Shown here: in pieces, positions 36,723 through 45,414 of the stretch | Layout: each line of letters opens with the position of its first letter | Numbering within the stretch: the stretch's first letter is position 1 | Source of the DNA: Natrinema pellirubrum DSM 15624 | Lineage (GTDB): Archaea; Halobacteriota; Halobacteria; Halobacteriales; Natrialbaceae | DNA length: 64,000 bases | Assembly (NCBI RefSeq): GCF_000230735.2 | Contig: NC_019962.1 | Location: 2,852,001-2,916,000, forward strand | Direction of reading: 5' to 3' | Translations under genes and position numbers: made by a program | Notes under the pieces: generated by a model | Database searches by the model: none | Told to the model about the DNA's origin: nothing | Seen by the model: only the letters and a program-made list of their open reading frames with translations

Positions 36723-38348
36723 ATGAATCACTGGTGGCGGCGGATCGCGCTCTCGCTGGTCGCCGTCCTCGTACTCGTTCTCGTCTACGCCGGGCTCTAT
36801 CAGTTGGGAATGGCCGCCTTCGAGGGAGAGACGAAGACGTACGCGCAGTCGATCCAGGCCGTCATCGAGTCGCTGACGACGGCCGGGTTCGGCGGTGACG
36901 CCCCCTGGGAGAGTACCGCGATGAACCTCTTTGTGATCGGGATGAACCTCACGGGCGTCCTGCTGGTCTTTCTGGCCCTGCCGCTGATCGTCGTCCCGCT
37001 CTTCCAGCAGGCCCTCGAGGATCGGCCGCCGGAGTCGACCGACCTCACCGACCACGTCGTCATCTGCTCGTACACGCCGCGATCGGACGTCCTCGCGGGT
37101 GAACTCGAGGCGGCGGGCGTCCCCTACGTCTTCGTCGACGACGATGCCGAACTCGTCGTCGAACTCAACAACGAGGGGACCAACGCTATCTACGGCGAAC
37201 TCGACCAGGAGGAGACGCTACGGGCTGCAAACGCCGAGCGGGCTGACGCGCTCGTCACCGACATCGACGACGAGACCAACGCGATGGTGATCCTCACGGC
37301 GCGGGAACTCTCGAGCGACCTCAGGATCGTCAGCGTGGTCGAAGACGACGAAGTCGCGAGTTACCACCGCTATGCCGGAGCCGACGAGATCGTCCGGCCA
37401 CGTCGGGTGTTGGGCCAGAGCCTCGCGACGAAGGCGACGACGACCGTCTCGGCCGATCTCCGGGACACGATCGAACTCAGCGAGGACCTCGCGGTAACCG
37501 AACTGCTCGTTCAAGACCACAGCGATCTGGTCGGCCAGACGATCCCCGAGTCGGGCATCCGCGACCGGATGGGGATCACCGTCATCGGCGCGTGGTTCAA
37601 CGGCGAGTTCGTCCCCGTTCCGGGGACGGAAAACGTGATCGACGGCAACACGATCCTGCTCGTCGCGGGCCGTCGCGACGATCTCACGGAGCTGAAATCG
37701 CGGACAGTCTCCGCGCTGCGGTACAACCCGGACCGGATCGTCGTCGGCGGCTACGGCGTCGTCGGCCGGACTGCCGTCGAGACGCTGGCGTCCGGGGGTG
37801 TCTCGACGGCCGTCGTCGATCTCGAGGACCTCCCCGGCGTCGACGTCGTCGGGAGCGTCACCGACGAGGCGGTCCTCGAGGCCGTCGACGTGGACGACTC
37901 CCGGGCGATCATTCTGACCCTCGACGACGACTCGACGTCGATCTACGCGACGCTGGTCCTCGAACAGGTCGCCCCCGACGTCGAGATCATCGTCCGGGCG
38001 AACGAGACCGAGAACATCCCGAAGTTCTACCGGGCAGGCGCGGAGTACGTCCTCTCGCTGTCGACGGTCACCGGCCGGATGCTCGGGTCCATCCTGATCG
38101 AGGACGAGGAGATCCTCACGCCGGAGACCCAGTTCGAACTCGTCAGGACGACCGCCCCACAGCTCGCCGGACGGAGCCTCGGCGACGTGGACCTGCGGGC
38201 GCGGACCGGGTGTACCGTCGTCGCGGTCGAACGCGGCGAGGACCTACTGACCGACCTCGGGCCGGAGTTCGTCGTCCACGAGGACGACATGCTGATCGTT
38301 GCGGGAAGTGACGAGGCTGTCAACCGGTTCGTCTCGTTGGCGTGTTGA
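36723..38348 (+). CDS. Two-helix potassium channel with tandem RCK (TrkA-N/C) domains
   Basis: This 541-residue protein has a membrane helix at about 8-28, a pore loop with filter-like TTAGFGGD (residues 52-59), and a second helix at about 67-93. The first Rossmann RCK domain starts at 110 (HVVICSYTPRSDVLAGEL), with a TrkA-C domain near 230-320. A second RCK starts near 337 (RIVVGGYGVVGRTAVETL) with its own TrkA-C domain. The order is that of MthK-like channels but with two RCK units in one chain. The GFGGD filter deviates from GYGD or GFGD by an extra glycine. Confidence 0.85.
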   Translation: MNHWWRRIALSLVAVLVLVLVYAGLYQLGMAAFEGETKTYAQSIQAVIESLTTAGFGGDAPWESTAMNLFVIGMNLTGVLLVFLALPLIVVPLFQQALEDRPPESTDLTDHVVICSYTPRSDVLAGELEAAGVPYVFVDDDAELVVELNNEGTNAIYGELDQEETLRAANAERADALVTDIDDETNAMVILTARELSSDLRIVSVVEDDEVASYHRYAGADEIVRPRRVLGQSLATKATTTVSADLRDTIELSEDLAVTELLVQDHSDLVGQTIPESGIRDRMGITVIGAWFNGEFVPVPGTENVIDGNTILLVAGRRDDLTELKSRTVSALRYNPDRIVVGGYGVVGRTAVETLASGGVSTAVVDLEDLPGVDVVGSVTDEAVLEAVDVDDSRAIILTLDDDSTSIYATLVLEQVAPDVEIIVRANETENIPKFYRAGAEYVLSLSTVTGRMLGSILIEDEEILTPETQFELVRTTAPQLAGRSLGDVDLRARTGCTVVAVERGEDLLTDLGPEFVVHEDDMLIVAGSDEAVNRFVSLAC

Positions 38349-38414
38349 AACGTCCAGCGGTCGGCTCGAGAGCAGTTGTCTCCCCCTCCCCGCCTCGAGC
38401 GGCGCTCACCCGAC

Positions 38415-39371
38415 TCACTCGAACGACGGCAACACCTCGCCCTCGTAGAACTCGATCGCTTGCTCCTGTTCGTCACCGATCTGGTGGAAATAGACGTGAT
38501 CGTAACCGGCGTCGATCGCCTGTTCGATGCTGTCGATGTGTGCCTGCGGGTCGGGTTCAGTGGTCGTCCCCGCCTCGGCGATGTCTGCTTTCTCGACCAT
38601 CCCCGCCGCCTGCTCGAAGTGGGCCGGCGTCGGTAGCTCCTGCCCGAGTTCTCCCGGAAGCGAGCCGTTCGGCCACTGCTCGAGGATCGTCTCGATCGCC
38701 TCCGCTTCGCTGTCGGCGTAGCAGCCGTGCAGTTGCGTGTATTTCGGCCCGTCGCCGCCGGCGTCCTCGTAGGCTGTGACCGGCTCGGACTTCGGCCCGG
38801 AACACCAGAGCCCGTCCGCGTTCTCGGCCACCCATTCGGCGGTCTGTGGGCCGAACGCGCTCCCGATCGTCGTCGGCTGCTCGTCGGGACAGGTGTAGAG
38901 CCGCGCGTTCTCGACCGTGTAGTACTCGCCGTGGTGGCTCGTCGTCTCGCCGGTCCACAACGAGCGCATCACCGCGAGTGCCTCGTCCAACATCTCGAGG
39001 CGCACGTCGTGTTCGGGCCAGCGCTCCCCGGTGACGTGTTCGTTCAGGTTCTCGCCGGTGCCGACGCCGAACGTGAAGCGGTCGCCGAGCAGCTCGTCGA
39101 CGGTGGCGACGGCGTGGGCGACGTTGACCGGATGGATCCGGATCGTCGGACAGGTGACGCCGACGCCGACGTCGATCTCGTCGGTCGCTTCCGCGATCGC
39201 TCCCAGCGTCGACCAGACGAACGGCGACTCGCCCTGTGCCGACACCCACGGGTGGAAGTGGTCCGAGATCGAGACGAAGTCGAAACCGGCCGCCTCCGCG
39301 CGACGTGCGATGTCGACCAGTTCCGTCGGCCCGAACTCCTCGCTCGAGAGGGTGTACCCGAGTTGCGTCAT
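38415..39371 (-). CDS. LLM-class oxidoreductase, F420-dependent G6PDH-like
   Basis: The 318-residue protein resembles F420-dependent members of the luciferase family: MTQLGYTLSSEEFGPTELVDIARRAEAAGFDFVSISDHFHPW, then VGVGVTCPTIRIHPVNVAHAVATVDELLGDRFTFGVGTGENLNEHVTG (F420-phosphate region) and TTIGSAFGPQTAEWV. It likely transfers hydride to or from F420; the haloarchaeal substrate is not known. ATG 39371 is used; the upstream in-frame extension is noncoding-like. Confidence 0.87.
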   Translation of the reverse strand: MTQLGYTLSSEEFGPTELVDIARRAEAAGFDFVSISDHFHPWVSAQGESPFVWSTLGAIAEATDEIDVGVGVTCPTIRIHPVNVAHAVATVDELLGDRFTFGVGTGENLNEHVTGERWPEHDVRLEMLDEALAVMRSLWTGETTSHHGEYYTVENARLYTCPDEQPTTIGSAFGPQTAEWVAENADGLWCSGPKSEPVTAYEDAGGDGPKYTQLHGCYADSEAEAIETILEQWPNGSLPGELGQELPTPAHFEQAAGMVEKADIAEAGTTTEPDPQAHIDSIEQAIDAGYDHVYFHQIGDEQEQAIEFYEGEVLPSFE

Positions 39372-39734
39372 TCCCGGCCCGCTACCACGAATCGACGGGT
39401 AACGGTTGCACCTGCAAGAGCGCGGGCGCGTTTCAGTGACTCGACTCCTGACGCCGATGACAGCTGCTCGAGTCGATCTGCCGTGGCGCGCGCTGAACTG
39501 TGCCGAACGGAAGTGAGGCACAGTTCGATGCCGTGCGAGGGATGAGCGAACGCCGTCAGGCGTGAGCGAATCGGTTGGGGAGGGCGTGGCTACTCCGTGT
39601 TGCCACGATAGCAGGAGACTTCCGTTCCATCATCCTCCCTCGAGTACACACCGTATGTAGTTCCATCACCGATCACAAGCCCACGTGAACCCCGAACCGA
39701 ACTCCTTACCCACGACGGGCCGGAACCGGCCCGT
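39372..39734. other. 363-base gene-free region upstream of the ABC transporter
   Basis: I see no credible ORF. The region holds a perfect 10-base hairpin at 39495-39526 and, after it, GAGCGAACGCCGTCAGGCGT followed by GGTTGGGGAGGGCGTGGC. From memory this wording resembles dispersed haloarchaeal intergenic sequence; it is not confirmed here. Confidence 0.45.
39495..39526. repeat. Perfect inverted repeat, 10-base arms
   Basis: GAACTGTGCC (39495-39504) pairs exactly with GGCACAGTTC (39517-39526) around a 12-base loop. It could be a terminator hairpin, a regulatory site or part of a dispersed repeat. Confidence 0.5.
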
Positions 39735-40730
39735 ATGGAAGCCGTAGTCGACGCGACGGACCTCGAGAAGGTCTACGGCGAGACCGTCGCCCTGTCGGGG
39801 GCCTCGCTATCGGTCGCACAGGGGGAGGTGTTCGCGCTGATCGGCCCGAACGGGGCCGGCAAAACGACGCTCGTCCGGTCGCTGACGGGGACGACCGAGC
39901 CCGACGGCGGGACGGCGGCGATCCTCAGCACGTCGCCGGCGGCCGTCGACCGCGACCGCCTCGGCGTCCTCCCGCAGGAGTTCTCGCCGCCGGCCCGGCT
40001 CAGCGCCCGCGAACTGCTCGCGTACTACGCCGGGCTCTACGAGGACCCGCGTGACCCCGCCGACGTCCTCGCCGACGTCGGCCTCGCCGACGCGGGCGAC
40101 ACCTGGTACGAGAACCTCTCGGGCGGCCAGCAACGGCGGGTCTGTGTCGGCTCCGCGCTGGTCAACGACCCCGACCTGCTCTTTCTCGACGAGCCGACGA
40201 CCGGCATCGACCCCGCCGGCCGCCGCACCGTCTGGCGGCTGATCGAGGACCTCGCCGACGCCGGAACGACCGTCGTCCTGACCACCCACGACATGGCCGA
40301 GGCCGAACACCTCGCCGACCGCGTCGGCCTGCTCGCCGACGGCTCGCTCGTCGCCCAGGGCCCGCCCGAGGACCTCGTCCGCGAGTACGGCGGCTCGAGC
40401 CGACTGACCGTCGAGACGGCCGCCGACCCGGCGGCCTTCGACGACCTCGAGTACCCCGTCGAACGGCCGGAGCGTGGCCGCGACCGAACGCCCGAGGCGG
40501 CGGTCGTCGTCCGGGAGATCGACCCCGCCGCGATCGGGAGCGTGGTCGATTACCTCGAGGCCAACGGAATCGAGTACACCGGGCTCTCGTGGGCCGAACC
40601 CGACCTCGAGGACGTCTACCTCGCGCTGGCCGAACCGACCGAGCGGGAGCGGACGGCTCCGCTCGAGGGCGGGAGCGGCGACGCCGCGGCGGACGACTCC
40701 GACCTCGCACAGGCGGGTGAGACCGCATGA
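39735..40730 (+). CDS. ABC-2 type exporter, ATP-binding subunit
   Basis: The 331-residue ATPase has Walker A GPNGAGKT (37-44), Q-loop region LPQEFSPPARLSARE, signature LSGGQQRR, Walker B LLFLDEPTTG and the H-loop histidine in TTHDMAE. A C-terminal extension of about 100 residues (from residue 225) is like those of DrrA/NatA-type exporters. It couples ATP hydrolysis to the permease encoded next, with an ATGA overlap. Confidence 0.93.
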   Translation: MEAVVDATDLEKVYGETVALSGASLSVAQGEVFALIGPNGAGKTTLVRSLTGTTEPDGGTAAILSTSPAAVDRDRLGVLPQEFSPPARLSARELLAYYAGLYEDPRDPADVLADVGLADAGDTWYENLSGGQQRRVCVGSALVNDPDLLFLDEPTTGIDPAGRRTVWRLIEDLADAGTTVVLTTHDMAEAEHLADRVGLLADGSLVAQGPPEDLVREYGGSSRLTVETAADPAAFDDLEYPVERPERGRDRTPEAAVVVREIDPAAIGSVVDYLEANGIEYTGLSWAEPDLEDVYLALAEPTERERTAPLEGGSGDAAADDSDLAQAGETA

Positions 40731-41500
40731 GCCGGATGGGGCGGGTCAGGGCCGAGACCAGCGCCGGCTGGCGGTCGTTCGTCCGCCGGCGGACGGCGGT
40801 CTTTTTCACCTTTTTCTTCCCGGTGATCCTGATCGTCATCTTCGGGGCGCTCGTCCGCACCGATCCCGCGGGCGGCGGGCTGTTCACGGAGCCGGCGGCC
40901 TACTACGTGCCCGGGTATCTGGCCGTCGTCGTCCTCTTTACCCCGCTGTCGCGGATGGGCAGCGAGGTGGCTCGCCACCGCGAGGGGAGCCGCTTCGAGA
41001 AGCTCGCGACGACCCCGCTGACGCGCGCTGAATGGCTGCTCGCCCAGACGGCGGTCAACGCCGCAATCATCGGGCTGGCGAGCCTGCTCATTCTCGGGCT
41101 GGTCATCGTCCTGACCGGCGCGAACATCGCGTTCTCGCCGCTTCTGGTGCCCTACGTCCTCGTCGGCGTCGTCTGCTTCTGCGGGATCGGCGCGATGTTG
41201 GGCAGTTACACCGACTCCCAGGACGGCGCAGTCGCGGCCAGCAACGGGATCGGACTGCCCCTGCTCTTTCTCTCGGAGACGTTCGTCTCGCCCGAACTGC
41301 TCCCCGGCTGGTTCGGCCCGCTGGTGAACCTCTCGCCGCTCACCTACTTCGCACGCGGCGTGCGGGCGGCGACCTACTCGGGCGCGGAGACGGCGGCCGT
41401 CGCCGGCGTCGATCCCGCGCTCGCGAACCTCGGGATCCTCGCCGTCCTCGCCGTCCTCGCGTTCGCATTGGGCGCGCGGTCGATCCCACAGACGGACTGA
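40727..41500 (+). CDS. ABC-2 type exporter, permease subunit
   Basis: The 257-residue protein has six membrane helices, starting FFTFFFPVILIVIFGALV. A conserved amphipathic part reads SRMGSEVARHREGSRFEKLATTPLTRAEWL, the ABC-2 signature in daunorubicin/NodJ-like permeases. Near the end come LFLSETFVSPELLPGWFGPLVNLSPLTYFARGVRA and a last helix. It forms the membrane half of an exporter with the preceding ATPase. Cargo unknown. Confidence 0.92.
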   Translation: MSRMGRVRAETSAGWRSFVRRRTAVFFTFFFPVILIVIFGALVRTDPAGGGLFTEPAAYYVPGYLAVVVLFTPLSRMGSEVARHREGSRFEKLATTPLTRAEWLLAQTAVNAAIIGLASLLILGLVIVLTGANIAFSPLLVPYVLVGVVCFCGIGAMLGSYTDSQDGAVAASNGIGLPLLFLSETFVSPELLPGWFGPLVNLSPLTYFARGVRAATYSGAETAAVAGVDPALANLGILAVLAVLAFALGARSIPQTD

Positions 41501-41587
41501 AACGGGGTCGGACCGGCGGCGTCCGTTGCCCGCCGTTCGCCGCGAGAACGAACCGATTTACGCGCGGCGCTCGAATCGCCGGCCGAC

Positions 41588-42964
41588 ATGCGCTCGAGTC
41601 ACCCCAGGGAGGCGACCGTCGGGATGGAGTACTACGTCAGCGACGCGGACGGCGTCGGCGGCCGCCTCCGCGCGGACGACGCCGACTTCCGGGTGCGCGA
41701 ACTCGAGCGGTTCGACACCGAACCCGTTGACGCACCGACCGACGCCTACCCCCACCTCGTCTTCCGGGCGACGCTGCGTGGCTGGGACACCAACGACTTC
41801 GCCGCGCGGGTCTCGGACGCGCTCGGCATCTCCCGCGAGCGGGTCAACTGGGCCGGCACGAAGGACAAATACGCCGTGACGACGCAGCTGTTCTCGGTCT
41901 ACGGAGCCGATCCCGAGGAGCTGCCGGAAATCGACGGCGTCGAGATCGAGGTCCTCGGCCGGGCCGGCCGAAACCTCGAGTTCGGCGATCTGGCGGGCAA
42001 CGCCTTCGAACTCCGGGTCACCGACCCTGTGCGACCGGACAACGCCGACGCGATCACCGACGAGTTGCGGGCATTCGGCGGGCTCGCGGACGAACACCGG
42101 AGCGACGGTGCGGACGGCTCGAGCGACGACGCGACCTCGATCGGCGTCCCCAACTTCTTCGGTCAGCAGCGCTTCGGTAGCCGTCGGCCGGTCACGCACA
42201 AGGTCGGCCTCGCGATCGCTCGCGACGACTGGGAGGGCGCAGTGATGGCCTACCTCGGGAACCCAACCGACGCGGAGCCGGCGGGGACCCAGGAGGCTCG
42301 CGCGTTCGTTGCGGAGACCCGCGACTGGCAGGAAGCCCTCGAACGCGTTCCGCACCGCCTGCGCTACGAGCGGTCGATGATCCACGCGCTCGCCGAACAC
42401 GACGGCGAGCCGGGGCCCGACCAGTACAGGGAGGCCCTCGAGCGGGTGCCCTCGAACCTCCAGCGGCTGTTCGTCCACGCGGCCCAATCGTACGCGTTCA
42501 ACCTGATGCTCTCGGAGCGCCTCGAGCGCGGGCTGCCCTTCGACCGGCCCGTCGAGGGCGACGTAGTCTGCTTTTCGGATACCGACGCGCCCGACGGGCT
42601 CGCACTGCCCGACACCGACCGGCTCCAGCGGGTCGACGAGCGCCGGGTCGACTCGGTGACCCGCCACTGCGAGCGCGGCCGGGCGTTCGTCACCGCGCCG
42701 CTGGTCGGCACCGAGACGGAACTGGCCGACGGCGAGCAGGGCGAGATCGAACGCGCCGTCCTCGACGACCTCGGCCTCGAGCCGGCGGACTTCGACCTGC
42801 CCGGGGAGTTCGGCTCGACCGGCACCCGGCGGGCGATCCTCCTGCGGACCGATCTCGGCCTCGCAACCGACCCGCTGACCCTCGAGTTCGCGCTGCCGAA
42901 GGGGTCGTACGCGACCGTCGTCTCCCGGGAGTTCCTGAAGGTCGACCCGATCAACCTCGGGTAA
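41588..42964 (+). CDS. truD: tRNA pseudouridine(13) synthase TruD
   Basis: The 458-residue enzyme has the catalytic aspartate D93 in [10 protein letters not shown] and the TruD motif [13 protein letters not shown] (189-201), plus the insertion domain between. It isomerises U13 in the tRNA D arm. The end [21 protein letters not shown] is typical of archaeal TruD. It stands alone between the ABC exporter and small unknown genes. Confidence 0.96.
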   Translation: MRSSHPREATVGMEYYVSDADGVGGRLRADDADFRVRELERFDTEPVDAPTDAYPHLVFRATLRGWDTNDFAARVSDALGISRERVNWAGTKDKYAVTTQLFSVYGADPEELPEIDGVEIEVLGRAGRNLEFGDLAGNAFELRVTDPVRPDNADAITDELRAFGGLADEHRSDGADGSSDDATSIGVPNFFGQQRFGSRRPVTHKVGLAIARDDWEGAVMAYLGNPTDAEPAGTQEARAFVAETRDWQEALERVPHRLRYERSMIHALAEHDGEPGPDQYREALERVPSNLQRLFVHAAQSYAFNLMLSERLERGLPFDRPVEGDVVCFSDTDAPDGLALPDTDRLQRVDERRVDSVTRHCERGRAFVTAPLVGTETELADGEQGEIERAVLDDLGLEPADFDLPGEFGSTGTRRAILLRTDLGLATDPLTLEFALPKGSYATVVSREFLKVDPINLG

Positions 42965-43093
42965 GGCGGGGCTCGAGTCGGGCGTTGCCGTCCGAACCAC
43001 CGCGGCGAAGCTTTTAGCACGGCGTCACGAGAAGTGGACGACAATCATGGGCTCCGCACGCAATCGGCCGTCGAACCGGGGTGGCCCTCGCGT

Positions 43094-43390
43094 ATGATCG
43101 GCACGACCGAGGACCGCGAGATCGTCGACTGGGAGAAGACGACGGAGAACGGGCGGACGGCGTACGTCATCGAGTACAGCGAGCCCGTCCCGGAGCCGAC
43201 GGGCCGCTCGAAGACGCTGTTCGGCGCGGGCAGCGGCGGGACGGTCCCGGCCGGCGAACAGTACTTCGAGATGCCCGACGGCGAACGGATCCCCGCGACC
43301 GAGGCCGCCTTCGACGCCGACGGCACGACGCTGCGGGTCCGCCGCGAGCGGTCGGTGATCGATCGCCTCCGGCGCTATCTGCCGTGGTGA
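43094..43390 (+). CDS. Hypothetical haloarchaeal protein (98 aa)
   Basis: This small soluble protein, MIGTTEDREIVDWEKTTENGRTAYVIEYSEP onward, alternates beta strands and ends in a basic RRERSVIDRLRRYLPW. I know no function. ATG 43094 fits the strand pattern better than the in-frame ATG at 43034. Confidence 0.65.
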   Translation: MIGTTEDREIVDWEKTTENGRTAYVIEYSEPVPEPTGRSKTLFGAGSGGTVPAGEQYFEMPDGERIPATEAAFDADGTTLRVRRERSVIDRLRRYLPW

Positions 43391-43476
43391 CGAGTCCGCC
43401 CGTTTCGATCCCGTTCGAACCACCGGCGGTATCGATCGGCAAAGAAGTTATCTGACTGTCACGAGACATCGTTCGT

Positions 43477-43803
43477 ATGCTCGAGCCGTTCTCGCTGTTT
43501 ACCTCGGTGCTGTACGTCGTGCAGGGCCTGCTGGGACTGACCGAGCAGCGCGTCCTCACCGGCGACCAGCGATCGCGCGCACAACCGGCCGCGAGCGTGC
43601 ATCTCGGCAGTTCGATCGCGTTCCTCGTCGCCGGCATCGCCAGCGCGTCGTGGGTGTGGCTGTACGGTCTCCCGACGGCGTGGTATCCGACGATTCTCTC
43701 CCTCGGACTCCTCGTCTCGATCCTCGTACAGGGCTGGCTGTACCGATCGATCGGCGTCTCGGGGAGCCCCATCCTCGAGCGAGCGTGGACACGCCTGCAC
43801 TGA
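43477..43803 (+). CDS. Small membrane protein (108 aa)
   Basis: The protein has three hydrophobic helices at about residues 5-22, 45-65 and 72-90 (AFLVAGIASASWVWLYG; ILSLGLLVSILVQGWLYR). No motif is recognised. It is convergent with the following membrane protein, whose stop lies 16 bases away. Confidence 0.6.
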   Translation: MLEPFSLFTSVLYVVQGLLGLTEQRVLTGDQRSRAQPAASVHLGSSIAFLVAGIASASWVWLYGLPTAWYPTILSLGLLVSILVQGWLYRSIGVSGSPILERAWTRLH

Positions 43804-43818
43804 GCGGGAGTCGATGCC

Positions 43819-44340
43819 TCACTCGAGCGCGCTCCGAAGCACCACGCCGAAGCCGGCGGCACCGATACAGAGCGCGAGGAGACCACCGACGCCGGTGACC
43901 GCGAGCGCGCCGCTGATCGCCGCGGCGACGAGCAGCCGTTTGAGCCACTCGTCGTTGCGCCCGACCAGCCGATCGGCGATGGCGAGATACGCGATCGCGC
44001 CGCCGACCGCCCAGACGAGATACGCCAGCAGGAACAGCGGAATCGCCACGACGATCCCGACGATCGTAACGACGAACAGCAGTATCAACAGCCCGATCGC
44101 AAGCAGCGACGCGATGCCGTAGAGGAAGGATCCGAACGGGTCCGCGAGGACGTCGTCCATCATCCGGTCCGTGTAGTCGGGCGCGATCGCGACGAGGATC
44201 GCGCCGACGACGAGCGTCGTCAGGGCAGCCGTGATCGCACCCCCGAGGAGGCCGTCGGTCGTCCCGACGTCGATGTCGATCCCGGGATCGACCTGCGTGA
44301 TCACCGCGACTGCGAGGGTCGGCCAGTCGAATCCGATCAT
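43819..44340 (-). CDS. Multi-pass membrane protein (173 aa)
   Basis: The protein has four to five membrane helices (TAALTTLVVGAILVAIAP; SLLAIGLLILLFVVTIVGIVVAIPLFLLAYLVWAVG; LLVAAAISGALAVTGVGG) after a short N-terminal amphipathic part. Its glycine-rich helices resemble other haloarchaeal proteins of unknown function. It is divergent from surE. Confidence 0.7.
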   Translation of the reverse strand: MIGFDWPTLAVAVITQVDPGIDIDVGTTDGLLGGAITAALTTLVVGAILVAIAPDYTDRMMDDVLADPFGSFLYGIASLLAIGLLILLFVVTIVGIVVAIPLFLLAYLVWAVGGAIAYLAIADRLVGRNDEWLKRLLVAAAISGALAVTGVGGLLALCIGAAGFGVVLRSALE

Positions 44341-44493
44341 ATCCCCAGAACGTCCGGTTGCGGTATAAACTGCGGTGTCGCTTTGGTACCGCCTCGAGTC
44401 GCCGACGACCGGCCGTTCGCTCGCGACTGCTCCGCGGGGAATCGACTTCGCTGAACCGAACAGCTACGTAGCTCGCCCTCAATCCACCAGCCA

Positions 44494-45333
44494 ATGGAAC
44501 TGGACTCGGACCCGCACATCCTCCTGACGAACGACGACGGGATCGACGCGCCCGGCATCCGGGCGCTCCACGACGCGCTCTCGGCGGTCGGCGAGGTGAC
44601 CGTCATCGCGCCGGACCGGAACCGGAGTGCCGTCGGCCGGTCGCTGTCCTACGGGCGGACGAACTCCTCGAGCGGCGGCGATCTCGAGCTGGACCTCGAG
44701 GCTGACTCCTTTACCGCGCCGGTCCCCCACACCGATCACGAACTCGGCTACGCCGTCGACGGCACCCCCTGTGACTGCGCCATCGTCGGTGCGAAAGGAC
44801 TCGAGCCGAATCCCGACATCGTCGTCTCGGGCTGTAACGAAGGGGCGAACCTCGGCGCGTACGTCTTCTCCCGGTCGGGGACCGTCAGCGCCGCCATGGA
44901 GGCTGCGTTCCTCGGGACGCCGTCGATCGCCGTCTCGCTGGACACGCTGGGCTACGACGACGACCTCGAGCCGGCGGCCTTCGAGCGGGCGGGCGAGATC
45001 ACCGCCGACCTCGTGGCCGGCGCACCCGGAACCGGCCTCTTCGATCGCGTGGATTACCTGAACGTCAACGTCCCGCGTCCCGATCGGGAGCCCAACGGTC
45101 ACGCGCTGACCCGGCCGACAGAAGTCTACGAGATGGACGCCGCCTTCGAGAACGGCCGGTTCCAGCTGACCAATCGCCTCTGGCAACAGATGGCAAACCG
45201 GGACATCCCCGACGGCGAGGATACCGACCGCCACGCCGTCCTCGAGAACGAGGTGTCGGTCTCGCCGCTGCGGGTCCCCTACGAGGTCGTCGACACGGAG
45301 CCGGTTCGGAACGTCCTCGCCGACATCCTGTAG
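44494..45333 (+). CDS. surE: 5'/3'-nucleotidase SurE
   Basis: The 279-residue protein begins ILLTNDDGIDAPGIRAL, whose two aspartates and later residues bind the divalent metal. It continues with IAPDRNRSAVGRSL, TPCDCAIVGAK, SGCNEGANLG and YSGTVSAA-type FSRSGTVSAAMEAAFLG. SurE removes phosphate from nucleoside monophosphates. It is a single gene with its own promoter. Confidence 0.95.
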   Translation: MELDSDPHILLTNDDGIDAPGIRALHDALSAVGEVTVIAPDRNRSAVGRSLSYGRTNSSSGGDLELDLEADSFTAPVPHTDHELGYAVDGTPCDCAIVGAKGLEPNPDIVVSGCNEGANLGAYVFSRSGTVSAAMEAAFLGTPSIAVSLDTLGYDDDLEPAAFERAGEITADLVAGAPGTGLFDRVDYLNVNVPRPDREPNGHALTRPTEVYEMDAAFENGRFQLTNRLWQQMANRDIPDGEDTDRHAVLENEVSVSPLRVPYEVVDTEPVRNVLADIL

Positions 45334-45414
45334 CCGGTGACTGTCGCGGCGGCCGGACCTTCATCGACCATGACGGTTTAGGTGGTTCGGTCACAAGGAA
45401 AACGCAGTTCATCG

